From an uncultured Clostridia bacterium (GTDB taxonomy: Bacteria > Bacillota > Clostridia > Christensenellales > Borkfalkiaceae), in NCBI GenBank assembly GCA_944338265.1, contig CALVLO010000016.1:1-15030 (forward strand): a stretch of DNA of 15,030 nucleotides. The letters are read 5' to 3'. The translations under genes were made by a program, and so were the position numbers. How positions within the stretch are numbered: position 1 is the stretch's first letter; every line of letters begins with the position of its first letter. A model generated the notes under the pieces. The model was not told where the DNA came from. It saw only the letters and a list, made by a program, of their open reading frames with translations, and did no database searches. Of this stretch, positions 1-6,213 are shown piece by piece.

Positions 1-69
1 GATCTTGCGATCAAGCCCCGTCCCTTCGGCTATGTGCGCCGCAAAAAGACAAAGGAGGCGAAAAAATGA
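1..69 (+). CDS. rnfD: RnfD, electron transport complex membrane subunit (C-terminal end only)
   Basis: Frame 1 is open from the window edge to a TGA at 67-69 and encodes 22 residues ending in a basic tail (RPFGYVRRKKTKEAKK). A short RPFGY-plus-lysine tail fits the cytoplasmic C-terminus of clostridial RnfD. The position directly before rnfG in the usual C-D-G-E-A-B order supports the call. RnfD is the multi-spanning, covalently FMN-binding subunit of the Rnf ferredoxin:NAD+ oxidoreductase. The stop overlaps the rnfG start as ATGA, and the rnfG SD (AAAGGAGG, about 50-57) lies inside this coding end. The fragment itself is too short for a domain call; the identification rests mainly on context. 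Confidence 0.8.
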   Translation, partial: DLAIKPRPFGYVRRKKTKEAKK

Positions 70-689
70 CGGTAAAGGCATTTTTCAAGAGCACGGCGTT
101 CAAGAGCCTTGCGGTGCTCATCGCCATCGTGCTCGCGGCAGGCGCGCTGCTCGCGATCTGCAACGACCTGCTGCATATCTCCGAGGAAGAACGGCTCGCA
201 CGCTCGCTCTCCAAGATCTACGGCACGGACGTGACGGCAACGGAGGTCCAACTCACAGAAGAGGAGCGCAGCTACACATACGGCACGGTGAACGCCGTGT
301 ACTATGTGCAGAACGACGGCAACTACCTCTTTCAGACGACGGGCAAAGGCGGCTATTCCAATGGCAACGGCAAAGTGACGCTGTGGACGGTCATAACCTG
401 CACGGGCACGCGCGAGGGCGGCGATCTGGCGCTCACGGGCATCGAAAAAGTCGTCTACGATTCCAACGAAGGGCAGAGCTTCATCTCTACGCTCGGCGCA
501 TCCTTCTATGCGGCGTTTGCGGATCGGGATGAACTCGTCGCCGGCGGCGGCTACTTCACGGCGACCGAAGAGACGGACGATCTTTACAACGTTGCAACGG
601 GCGCGAGCGAATCTTCCAACGCCGCATGCAACGCGGTGAACACGGCACTCGCCTGCTTCCGCACCGTATTGATGGGAGGTGACGCATGA
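66..689 (+). CDS. rnfG: RnfG, FMN-binding subunit of the Rnf complex
   Basis: This 207-residue protein has a basic N-terminus, one membrane anchor (about residues 13-31) and an extracytoplasmic FMN-binding domain. RnfG carries a covalently bound FMN, attached by ApbE, and moves electrons between RnfD and the rest of the ferredoxin:NAD+ oxidoreductase. The glycine-rich stretch TTGKGGYSNGNGK (about 91-103) matches the family's GxGGY region. The flavinylation site falls in NVATGAS (175-181). The family pattern is Dxx[ST]GA[TS] with flavin on the last residue, so here the acceptor would be Ser181, and the usual Asp is Asn175. The start overlaps rnfD by 4 nt with a strong SD (AAAGGAGG), and the stop overlaps rnfE by 4 nt. 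The call is firm from operon position plus these motifs. Confidence 0.93.
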   Translation: MTVKAFFKSTAFKSLAVLIAIVLAAGALLAICNDLLHISEEERLARSLSKIYGTDVTATEVQLTEEERSYTYGTVNAVYYVQNDGNYLFQTTGKGGYSNGNGKVTLWTVITCTGTREGGDLALTGIEKVVYDSNEGQSFISTLGASFYAAFADRDELVAGGGYFTATEETDDLYNVATGASESSNAACNAVNTALACFRTVLMGGDA

Positions 690-1375
690 ACGCAAGCATG
701 AAAAAATACGGCAAGATCGCCTACGACGGGCTCATCACCAACAACGCGACGTTCAAGCTCGTCTTGGGCACCTGCGCGACGCTCGGCATGTCCACCTCCG
801 CCGTCAACAGCTTCGGCATGGGGCTCTCCGTCACCGTCGTGCTGCTTTTGAGCAACGTCATCATCTCCCTTCTGCGCAACGTCATCCCCAACACCGTGCG
901 CATCCCCGCCTTCGTCGTCATCATCGCGACGATGGTCACCCTCCTCAGAATGGTGCTCGAAAAGTACATTCCCGATCTGTACGACTCGATGGGCGTATTC
1001 TTGCCCCTCATCGTCGTCAACTGCGTGATCTTGGGGCGAGCGGAGGCGTTCGCGAGCAAACAGCCCGTTTTAGAAAGTGCCGCAGACGGCATCTTTACGG
1101 GACTCGGGCTCACCTGCGCGCTCACGCTCATCGGTATCATCCGCGAATTTTTGGGGAGCGGCTCCTTCTTCGGCATCCGCGTGATGGACTTCAAGATCGG
1201 ATTTTTCACCAATGCTGCGGGCGCGTTCTTCGTGTACGGCATCTGCATCGCGCTCTTCGTGCTCATCACAGATCAAATCGATCGGGCAAAGCGCGTCAAA
1301 CAGGCAAGGCTGCTGCGCGTGCCTGCGGGCGATGCGCCCCTGCCGCCCACGGATGCACAGACGGAGGTGAAATAA
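686..1375 (+). CDS. rnfE: RnfE, membrane subunit of the Rnf complex
   Basis: This 229-residue integral membrane protein of the RnfA/RnfE (NqrD/NqrE) family has about six hydrophobic segments. Two family cysteines are visible: Cys30 in LGTCATLGMS and Cys113 in VVNCVILGRAEAFAS. In this family they help hold an iron centre shared with RnfA within the membrane, which relays electrons across it. The ATG overlaps the rnfG stop (ATGA) and is preceded by GGGAGGTGA. The family is usually somewhat shorter; the extra length is a hydrophilic C-terminal tail of about 25 residues (after DQIDRAKRVKQ). The stop lies one base before the rnfA start. Confidence 0.95.
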   Translation: MNASMKKYGKIAYDGLITNNATFKLVLGTCATLGMSTSAVNSFGMGLSVTVVLLLSNVIISLLRNVIPNTVRIPAFVVIIATMVTLLRMVLEKYIPDLYDSMGVFLPLIVVNCVILGRAEAFASKQPVLESAADGIFTGLGLTCALTLIGIIREFLGSGSFFGIRVMDFKIGFFTNAAGAFFVYGICIALFVLITDQIDRAKRVKQARLLRVPAGDAPLPPTDAQTEVK

Positions 1376-1376
1376 C

Positions 1377-1991
1377 ATGGCTGCGACCATCCTTCTCATC
1401 GTCATCTCCGCCGTCTTTTCGCAGAACTTTATCTTGGTGAAGTTCCTCGGCATCTGTCCCTTTCTGGGCGTCTCCAAAAAGGTGAACAGCGCTCTCTCGA
1501 TGGGCATCGCCGTCACGCTCGTGATGATCCTCGCAACGCTCGTCACCTATCCCCTCTATACCTACGTCATGGTGCCGCTCGGCATCGAATATCTCGAGAT
1601 CATCTTCTTCATCTTCGTCATTGCGGCGCTCGTGCAGATGCTCGAAAAGATCATCCAAAAGCTCTCGCCCGCGCTCTACCGCTCGATGGGCATCTATCTT
1701 CCGCTCATCACGACGAACTGCGCCATTTTGGGCGTTGCCGAGCTCATGCTCGTAAACGACCTTTCGGAGGTCGTTGCGGGCGCGGCGGCAGGCATCACGA
1801 TGAACCTCGGCTTTGCGCTCCTGTACGCGCTGTTCGCGGGCGTCGGCTTCACGCTCGCGATGGTACTGATGGGCGGCGTGCGCGAAAAGCTGGAAAAGCT
1901 GCCCGTGGCAAAGTGCATGAAGGGCTTCCCCATCACGATGGTGGCGGCAAGCTTTATGGCAATGGCGTTCTACGTCTTTGCCCTGCTGTAA
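1377..1991 (+). CDS. rnfA: RnfA, membrane subunit of the Rnf complex
   Basis: This 204-residue protein has about six transmembrane helices and is the inverted-topology partner of RnfE in the Rnf complex. The family motifs are clear: QNFILVKFLGICPFLGVS near the N-terminus with Cys27, and LITTNCAILGVAEL with Cys115. The two cysteines, with the pair in RnfE, are the expected ligands of the membrane iron centre. An SD (ACGGAGGTGA, about 1361-1370) lies inside the end of rnfE, and the ATG begins one base after the rnfE stop. The end is followed directly by the rnfB SD, so translation is probably coupled along the operon. Confidence 0.96.
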   Translation: MAATILLIVISAVFSQNFILVKFLGICPFLGVSKKVNSALSMGIAVTLVMILATLVTYPLYTYVMVPLGIEYLEIIFFIFVIAALVQMLEKIIQKLSPALYRSMGIYLPLITTNCAILGVAELMLVNDLSEVVAGAAAGITMNLGFALLYALFAGVGFTLAMVLMGGVREKLEKLPVAKCMKGFPITMVAASFMAMAFYVFALL

Positions 1992-2001
1992 GGAGGTACG
2001 C

Positions 2002-2820
2002 ATGAAGAGCCTGCTTTTGGCGTCCGTCGATTGGGCGCAGGTCGGCATCGTTTTGGGCATCTTTGCCGCAATTGCGGTGCTGCTCACCGTGTGCATCTTG
2101 CTCGTTGCAAAATTTTGCAAGACGAACGCCGACGAAACGATAGAAAACATCCTCTCCCACCTTGCGGGCGCCAACTGCGGCGGCTGCGGCTGCACGGGCT
2201 GCGCGGGCTTTGCCGAAAAGCTCGCCAAGGGCGAAGCGAACCTTTCCGACTGCCATGTGACGGAAAACGCGCAAAAGGCAGCCATCGCAAAAGTTTTGGG
2301 CGTCCCCTTCGCGGAAGGGAAGCCCACCGTGAGCGTGTGCCGCTGCTCGGGCGGCGCAGACGCCAAAGATGCCTTTACCTACTGCGGCGCGCAGGACTGC
2401 GCGGAAGATCAAAAGCTCGCGGGCGGGCACAAGGCATGCGCCTACGGCTGCCTCGGCGACGGGAACTGCACGCGCGTCTGCCCCGAGAGCGCCGTCTGCC
2501 TCCAAAATGAGCGGGCGGAAGTCGATCCCGATCGTTGCATCTCCTGCGGGGCGTGCATCCTCGCCTGCCCGCGCGGACTGTTTATGCGCATCCCCGCCGA
2601 TGCCAAGGTGTATGTTGCCTGCGCCTCGCACGCGCACGGAAAAGCCGTAATGGACGTATGCGCCCACGGGTGCATCGGCTGCGGCAAATGCGCCAAGACC
2701 TGCCCCGAGGGCGCCATCACGATGCAGGAGAACCTCCCCGTCATCGACTACACAAAGTGCGTGAACTGCGGAAAATGCGCCGCGGCGTGCCCGCGGAAGA
2801 CGATCAGACTGCGCGATTGA
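2002..2820 (+). CDS. rnfB: RnfB, polyferredoxin subunit of the Rnf complex
   Basis: This 272-residue subunit takes electrons from reduced ferredoxin. I chose the ATG at 2002 because AAGGAGGTACGC stands just before it; an upstream in-frame ATG at 1978 lies inside rnfA. Residues 14-36 form a membrane anchor. The RnfB-specific cluster domain follows: Cys59, 62, 64, 67 and Cys84 in GANCGGCGCTGC...DCHV. A cysteine-rich part then contains C113, C115, C128, C133, C146, C150, C156 and C160. Three CxxCxxCxxxCP ferredoxin motifs lie at 179-189, 224-234 and 253-263. This is a long, multi-cluster clostridial form, richer in clusters than the proteobacterial one. It is the last gene of the operon; a terminator follows 20 nt after the stop. 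Confidence 0.96.
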   Translation: MKSLLLASVDWAQVGIVLGIFAAIAVLLTVCILLVAKFCKTNADETIENILSHLAGANCGGCGCTGCAGFAEKLAKGEANLSDCHVTENAQKAAIAKVLGVPFAEGKPTVSVCRCSGGADAKDAFTYCGAQDCAEDQKLAGGHKACAYGCLGDGNCTRVCPESAVCLQNERAEVDPDRCISCGACILACPRGLFMRIPADAKVYVACASHAHGKAVMDVCAHGCIGCGKCAKTCPEGAITMQENLPVIDYTKCVNCGKCAAACPRKTIRLRD

Positions 2821-2840
2821 AGCACCCCCTCGGAATGTGT

Positions 2841-2870
2841 ACGGGCAGAGCATGCGCTCCGCCCGTTTTT
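2841..2870 (+). terminator. Rho-independent terminator after rnfB
   Basis: The stem pairs ACGGGC with GCCCGT, then after an A/C mismatch GAGC with GCTC, around the loop ATGC. A run of five T follows (2866-2870). It lies 20 nt after the rnfB stop and closes the rnf operon. Confidence 0.88.
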
Positions 2871-2891
2871 GTATGCCGCGGCATGCAAAAA
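2866..2891. repeat. 26-nt near-perfect palindrome after the rnf terminator
   Basis: The two 13-nt halves meet at GCCG|CGGC. Reading outwards, ATGCCG pairs with CGGCAT, then one T/G position, then TTTTTG with CAAAAA (the left T run is shared with the terminator). It could be a second hairpin that stops transcription on either strand, or a protein-binding dyad; the sequence alone does not decide. Confidence 0.55.
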
Positions 2892-2926
2892 TATGGGACA
2901 AAATGCAAAATACCGCCCTCAAATAC

Positions 2927-2955
2927 TTGCATTTTTTTGCAAAAAGTATTATAAC
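2927..2955 (+). promoter_or_regulatory. Probable sigma-A promoter for the downstream permease gene
   Basis: A -35 TTGCAT (2927-2932) is separated by 17 nt from a -10 TATAAC (2950-2955). Transcription would begin near 2962, giving a leader of about 25 nt before the ATG at 2987. The spacer contains the 12-nt palindrome TTTTTGCAAAAA (2934-2945). Confidence 0.6.
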
Positions 2956-2986
2956 GGTTTGCGGAAAAAACGCACGGGGAACCACG

Positions 2987-4144
2987 ATGGATGCAAGCGT
3001 AAAGCCTTCTCTCAAACACAGATACGGGCAGCTCCTGCTCGGCGCGCTCAAAAGCCACATTGTCCTGCTCGTGGCAATTGCCGCCGCCCTTGTCACCTGC
3101 ATCTTCGTCCCGCCCGATGCGGCATATGCGGGCTATTTTGACCTGAGCACCCTCTCCTGCCTCTTTTGCACCCTCCTTGTGGTGAACGCCCTCAAACAGC
3201 GGCACTTCTTCGAATGGCTCGCCGTGCAGATCGTTACGGCATTCGGCAACATGCGCCGCGTGACCTTTGCGCTCGTGTTCGTGACCTACTTCGGCTCGAT
3301 GGTGATGGCAAACGACATGGCGCTCGTCACCTTTCTCCCCCTCGGCTACTTTGTGCTCTCCTCGTGCGGGCAGCAAAAATATACGGCGTTCGTCTTTGTG
3401 ATGCAGAACATCGCAGCCAACCTCGGCGGCATGCTCACGCCCTTCGGCAACCCGCAGAATTTGTACCTCTACTCCTACTATGCCATCGGCGCGGGCGAGT
3501 TCTTCTCCATCATGGCGCTCCCCTTCGCCGTCGCGTTCGTGCTCATTGCTGGCGCCTGCTTCGCCGTAAAGCCCCTTCCCGTAAAATTGGAGACGCAGCC
3601 CGTCGCCGCGCCGCCCGTCTGGCGGACGGTCGTCTATCTCATGCTCTTCGTCCTCTCGGTGATGATCGTCTTCCGCGTCATCCCCTATTGGGCATGCCTC
3701 ATTGCGGTGACGCTCGCCGTGCTCATCTTGGAGCCGCGCGCCTTTTTGTATGTGGATTACGGGCTGCTGCTCACCTTCTGCGCCTTCTTCGTCTTTTCGG
3801 GAAACATGGCGCGCATCCCCGCCGTGAGCGCGTTTTTGAGCGCGCTCGTGGGATTTTCGCCCCTGCTCGTGGGAACGGCTTCCTGCCAGGTGATCAGCAA
3901 TGTGCCCTCCTCCGTGCTGCTCTCGCGCTTTACGGCGGACTACCGCCATCTGCTCATCGCCGTGAACATCGGCGGGCTCGGCACCCCCGTTGCCTCGCTC
4001 GCGAGCCTCATCACGCTCGGCGAGTACCGCAAGCACGATCCGAAGGGAACGCTGCGCTATTTGGGCTTGTTCTCCCTCATCAACTTTTCCTGCCTCGCCG
4101 TGCTCATCGGCGCAAGCTATCTCAACGACCTGCTCTTTTTCTGA
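2987..4144 (+). CDS. Ion transporter superfamily permease (SLC13/ArsB/CitM-like)
   Basis: This 385-residue polytopic membrane protein has roughly ten hydrophobic segments. Two inverted-repeat hallmarks of the ion transporter superfamily are present. The first is MANDMALVTFLPL (107-119) followed by GMLTPFGNPQNLYLY (148-162), the GxPxN type substrate/cation hairpin. The second half has QVISNVPSSVLLS (301-313) followed by NIGGLGTPVASLASLIT (327-343). Such proteins are secondary transporters of dicarboxylates, citrate or oxyanions, or Na+/H+ antiporters, and the substrate cannot be read from the sequence. The ATG at 2987 is preferred (GGGGAA upstream, consistent promoter); the open frame extends to 2837 but would run through the rnf terminator. 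Its place next to the Na+/H+-pumping Rnf operon is suggestive of use of the same gradient, but it is separately transcribed. Confidence 0.85.
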   Translation: MDASVKPSLKHRYGQLLLGALKSHIVLLVAIAAALVTCIFVPPDAAYAGYFDLSTLSCLFCTLLVVNALKQRHFFEWLAVQIVTAFGNMRRVTFALVFVTYFGSMVMANDMALVTFLPLGYFVLSSCGQQKYTAFVFVMQNIAANLGGMLTPFGNPQNLYLYSYYAIGAGEFFSIMALPFAVAFVLIAGACFAVKPLPVKLETQPVAAPPVWRTVVYLMLFVLSVMIVFRVIPYWACLIAVTLAVLILEPRAFLYVDYGLLLTFCAFFVFSGNMARIPAVSAFLSALVGFSPLLVGTASCQVISNVPSSVLLSRFTADYRHLLIAVNIGGLGTPVASLASLITLGEYRKHDPKGTLRYLGLFSLINFSCLAVLIGASYLNDLLFF

Positions 4145-4153
4145 AATATACGC

Positions 4154-4193
4154 AACGCGGGGCGGCTGCAACTTGCAGCCGCCCCGCGTTTTT
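4154..4193 (+). terminator. Long perfect-stem terminator after the permease gene
   Basis: Eighteen bases (4154-4171, core GCGGGGCGGCTGC) are perfectly complementary to 4173-4190 with a single base between; a few terminal pairs would open to form the loop. Five T follow (4189-4193). It lies 10 nt after the permease stop. The symmetrical A run on the other side is short, so it is mainly a plus-strand terminator. Confidence 0.92.
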
Positions 4194-4230
4194 GCCGCAA
4201 GCTGCAATTCAATAAAACGCAGCCTGCGGC
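4194..4230 (+). promoter_or_regulatory. Hairpin directly upstream of murG
   Basis: GCCGCA (4194-4199) pairs with TGCGGC (4225-4230), and after an A/C mismatch GCTGC (4201-4205) pairs with GCAGC (4219-4223), leaving a 13-nt A-rich loop. There is no T tract after it. It overlaps the expected -35 region of the murG promoter, so it may be a DNA dyad rather than an RNA structure. Confidence 0.4.
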
Positions 4231-4237
4231 ATATACT
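4211..4237 (+). promoter_or_regulatory. Candidate murG promoter (sigma-A or sigma-E like)
   Basis: TATACT (4232-4237) is a good sigma-A -10. Read as CATATACT (4230-4237) it matches the sigma-E -10 pattern CATACANT at all but one defined base, with an ATA-containing AATAAA (4211-4216) 13 nt upstream as a possible -35. The start codon GTG begins at 4244, about where transcription would begin, so the mRNA may be leaderless. The assignment is by eye. Confidence 0.4.
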
Positions 4238-4243
4238 GTTGAA

Positions 4244-5305
4244 GTGAAATATCTCCTCTTTACGGGCGGCGGAAGCGCGGGGCATGTGACGCCCAACCTT
4301 GCCGTGATGCAAAAGCTCCGCGGCAAGTACCGCCTCGCCTACATGGGCACGGGCGGCATCGAGAAAACCCTCCTCGCGCCCTTCGGCTGCCCCTACTATC
4401 TGGTGGAATGCCCCAAGCTCGTGCGATCCCTCACGCCCAAAAATCTCACGCTGCCCTTCCGCCTGCGCACGGCGCAAAAGGCGGCGCTTGCCGTTTTAGA
4501 GCGCGAAATGCCCGATCTCGTCTTCTCCAAGGGCGGCTATGCGAGCTATCCCGCCGTCTGGGCGGCGGCAAAGCTGGGCGTGCCCGTCCTCACGCACGAG
4601 AGCGATCTCACCCCCGGGCTGTGCACCCGCCTCGTGGCGAAAAAATGCACGCGCGTGCTCACCTCCTTCCCCGAGACGGCATCGCGCTTTGCAAACGGCG
4701 TGTGCGTCGGCTCGCCCATCCGCAGCGAACTCTTCGGCAAACCGCGCGACCGCGCGCGCAAAAAGTACGGCTTCCGCGGCGAAAAACCCGTCCTGCTCGT
4801 GCTGGGCGGCGGGAGCGGGAGCAGACTCTTGAACGAGGCGGTCACGGCGCACCTCGGCGACCTCCTGCCCCGCTTCGATATTTTACAGCTGTGCGGAAAG
4901 GGAAACGCGGGCGGCGGGCAGGAGGGCTGTCTCCGCCTCGAATACGAGGCAGATATGGGCAGCGCCTACGCCTGCGCCGACATTGTGCTCGCGCGGGCGG
5001 GCAGCAACACCCTCTTTGAACTGCTCGCACTCAAAAAGCCCGCCCTGCTCGTTCCATTGGAGCGCTGTTCCCGCGGCGATCAGCTAAAAAACGCCCACTA
5101 TTTTCAGCCAAAGGGGCTTTGCGCCGTTTTGCGGGAGCGGGAGATAGGCGATCTTCCCGCGGCGCTCCTGCGCCTATACGGCAGCGCGACCATCCGCGCC
5201 GCCCTCGCCGCCCACACGGCGGAAAACGGCACGGAGCGCATCCTCCGCGAGATCCAAGCGGTGCTCCAAGCGCCGCCTCAGGCGAGCAAGCCGCCCTCCA
5301 GATAG
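4244..5305 (+). CDS. murG: MurG, lipid II-forming N-acetylglucosaminyltransferase
   Basis: This 353-residue GT-B glycosyltransferase transfers GlcNAc from UDP-GlcNAc to lipid I on the inner face of the membrane, giving lipid II. The N-terminal lipid I-binding loop is GGGSAGH (8-14, usually GGGTGGH). Further motifs are FSKGGYASYPAVWAA (94-108), HESDLTPG (118-125), GGGSGSRLLN (188-197), the nucleotide-binding RAGSNTLFEL (251-260) and SRGDQLKNA (276-284). GTG at 4244 is the only start that keeps the first loop. No SD is visible before it; the preceding bases are TGTTGAA. The gene lies outside a division/cell-wall cluster and its 3' end overlaps yunB by 28 nt tail to tail. It could be the only murG or a second copy with a specialised role; the window does not tell. 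Confidence 0.9.
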   Translation: MKYLLFTGGGSAGHVTPNLAVMQKLRGKYRLAYMGTGGIEKTLLAPFGCPYYLVECPKLVRSLTPKNLTLPFRLRTAQKAALAVLEREMPDLVFSKGGYASYPAVWAAAKLGVPVLTHESDLTPGLCTRLVAKKCTRVLTSFPETASRFANGVCVGSPIRSELFGKPRDRARKKYGFRGEKPVLLVLGGGSGSRLLNEAVTAHLGDLLPRFDILQLCGKGNAGGGQEGCLRLEYEADMGSAYACADIVLARAGSNTLFELLALKKPALLVPLERCSRGDQLKNAHYFQPKGLCAVLREREIGDLPAALLRLYGSATIRAALAAHTAENGTERILREIQAVLQAPPQASKPPSR

Positions 5306-5916
5306 ACGTTTGGCACGTCGCCGACAAGCACGCTCTCGGCGATGAGCACCTGTGACGTGGCGGAAAAGCTGTGCCCCTTCCCGGGGACGACGATCTCCAC
5401 CTCCGCCTCGATCTCCAAATAGACGGAGTGACGCGTCTGGTTGATGCCCGCCGCCTCAAAATCGGAACGGAAGGCGCAGGTGACAGCGGCAACGGGATTG
5501 ACCTCCATGGCGATCTCCGGTCCGAACCCCGCCCACGCCGCCACGCCCGTAAAGGCGCCGAGCGGGATATGCACGGGCTCGGCGCATTGCAGGCGGAGCT
5601 CCGCTTGCGCCGTCTGCGCCGTCTCGCGGGCGATGCGGTTGATGGTGAGCGTATTGGCGGTGATCGCCTCGATGTTCCCCTCCCCGTCCCGTTCGATGGT
5701 GATGATATCCGAATAGCGCACGCCGTCGGAGAGCGCGGCAAAAACCGCCTCGTTGACGGCGACCGCCGTTCGGGCGCGCAGTTCCGCCTCCGCGGCGGTT
5801 GCGAGCACGGTGGTGGCGCTCGCATGCGCGCAGATGGCAGCCGTTACGATCAGGGCGGCGAGAAGGATAATAAGGATCCGCCGCCTGAGCCGATTTTTCC
5901 GCGAGCGGTACTTCAC
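5278..5916 (-). CDS. yunB: YunB-like sporulation protein
   Basis: This 212-residue protein has a strongly basic N-terminus and one membrane anchor (about residues 13-30), so most of it should lie outside the membrane. Recognisable YunB features are the region from ANTLTINRI (87-95), GINQTRHSVYLEIEAEVEIVVPG (158-179 area) and the C-terminal ESVLVGDVPNVYLEGG (194-209). In Bacillus subtilis yunB is expressed in the mother cell under sigma-E; its molecular function is not established. An in-frame TAG lies just upstream of the GTG at 5916, so this start is the first possible one. GAGG touches the GTG and is too close to act as an SD. It converges with murG and shares 28 nt with it. A perfect CATACAAT element lies 5 nt before the start. 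Confidence 0.88.
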   Translation of the reverse strand: MKYRSRKNRLRRRILIILLAALIVTAAICAHASATTVLATAAEAELRARTAVAVNEAVFAALSDGVRYSDIITIERDGEGNIEAITANTLTINRIARETAQTAQAELRLQCAEPVHIPLGAFTGVAAWAGFGPEIAMEVNPVAAVTCAFRSDFEAAGINQTRHSVYLEIEAEVEIVVPGKGHSFSATSQVLIAESVLVGDVPNVYLEGGLLA

Positions 5917-5921
5917 CCTCT

Positions 5922-5950
5922 ATTGTATGCGGCGGGGCGGGCGGGAATAC
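5922..5950 (-). promoter_or_regulatory. Candidate sigma-E type promoter of yunB
   Basis: On the minus strand CATACAAT (5929 down to 5922) matches the sigma-E -10 consensus CATACANT exactly. GTATT (5950-5946) is a partial -35, with a 16-nt spacer that is longer than the usual 13-15. TACAAT within it would also pass as a sigma-A -10, but no -35 is seen at 17 nt. The start codon follows after 5 nt. Confidence 0.45.
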
Positions 5951-5952
5951 AC

Positions 5953-5983
5953 AAAACGGGCGCGGAAACAAGTTCCGCGCCCG
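5953..5983 (-). terminator. Terminator after the small YjzC-like gene
   Basis: On the minus strand an 11-bp perfect stem (CGGGCGCGGAA with TTCCGCGCCCG, 5983-5973 and 5967-5957) with a 5-nt loop is followed by TTTT. It ends transcription from the 5999-6151 gene and separates it from yunB. Confidence 0.85.
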
Positions 5984-5998
5984 CATCTTCTTTTGCGA

Positions 5999-6151
5999 TC
6001 AGTCGTTGGATTCGTAATGGCAATCCGAACGCTGCGTGGGGGGCATCGTCTCGCCCTCGCCCACATAGATGGTGTTCACGACGTTGCCCTGTGCGTCAAC
6101 GACGTTGTAAGAGCCCGTCTTCGGGCAGGTATCACCGCAGTTGAGTCTCAT
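5999..6151 (-). CDS. Small 50-residue protein, loosely YjzC-like
   Basis: This short reading frame runs from ATG at 6151 to TGA at 5999 and encodes 50 residues beginning MRLNCGDTCPKTGSYNVVDA and ending CHYESND. A strong SD (GGAGGTGA) is correctly spaced, and a terminator follows 15 nt after the stop, so it is very likely a real gene. The pattern CPxTGxYxVVDxxGxVV...V..GExxPPT resembles short Firmicutes proteins annotated YjzC-like, whose function I do not know. Three cysteines (5, 9 and 44) could bind a metal, which is inference. It lies 62 nt after uppP on the same strand and may be co-transcribed with it. The SD can be hidden in a hairpin (see the 6156-6185 entry). Confidence 0.8.
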   Translation of the reverse strand: MRLNCGDTCPKTGSYNVVDAQGNVVNTIYVGEGETMPPTQRSDCHYESND

Positions 6152-6155
6152 GCTT

Positions 6156-6185
6156 CACCTCCGATATTCCTATCTTGCGGAGGCG
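6156..6185 (-). promoter_or_regulatory. Possible SD-sequestering hairpin before the 50-residue gene
   Basis: On the minus strand CGCCTCCG (6185-6178) can pair with CGGAGGTG (6163-6156) over eight positions with one G-U pair, around a 14-nt loop. The right arm is the complete SD of the small gene. No T tract follows, so it is not a terminator; it would act on translation if it forms. Confidence 0.45.
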
Positions 6186-6213
6186 CCGCCCCTTTTATGC
6201 ACGCAGGCAAAAA

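Noticed and set aside
2837..2986. 50-residue N-terminal extension of the permease
   Set aside because: The extension would be encoded by the rnf terminator, the palindrome and the permease promoter; a better-placed ATG at 2987 matches the start of the membrane protein.
2804..4477. 557-codon open frame on the minus strand, opposite the permease
   Set aside because: It is His/Glu/Arg-rich low-complexity translation typical of antisense G/C-rich DNA, and it would cross two terminators and the murG start.
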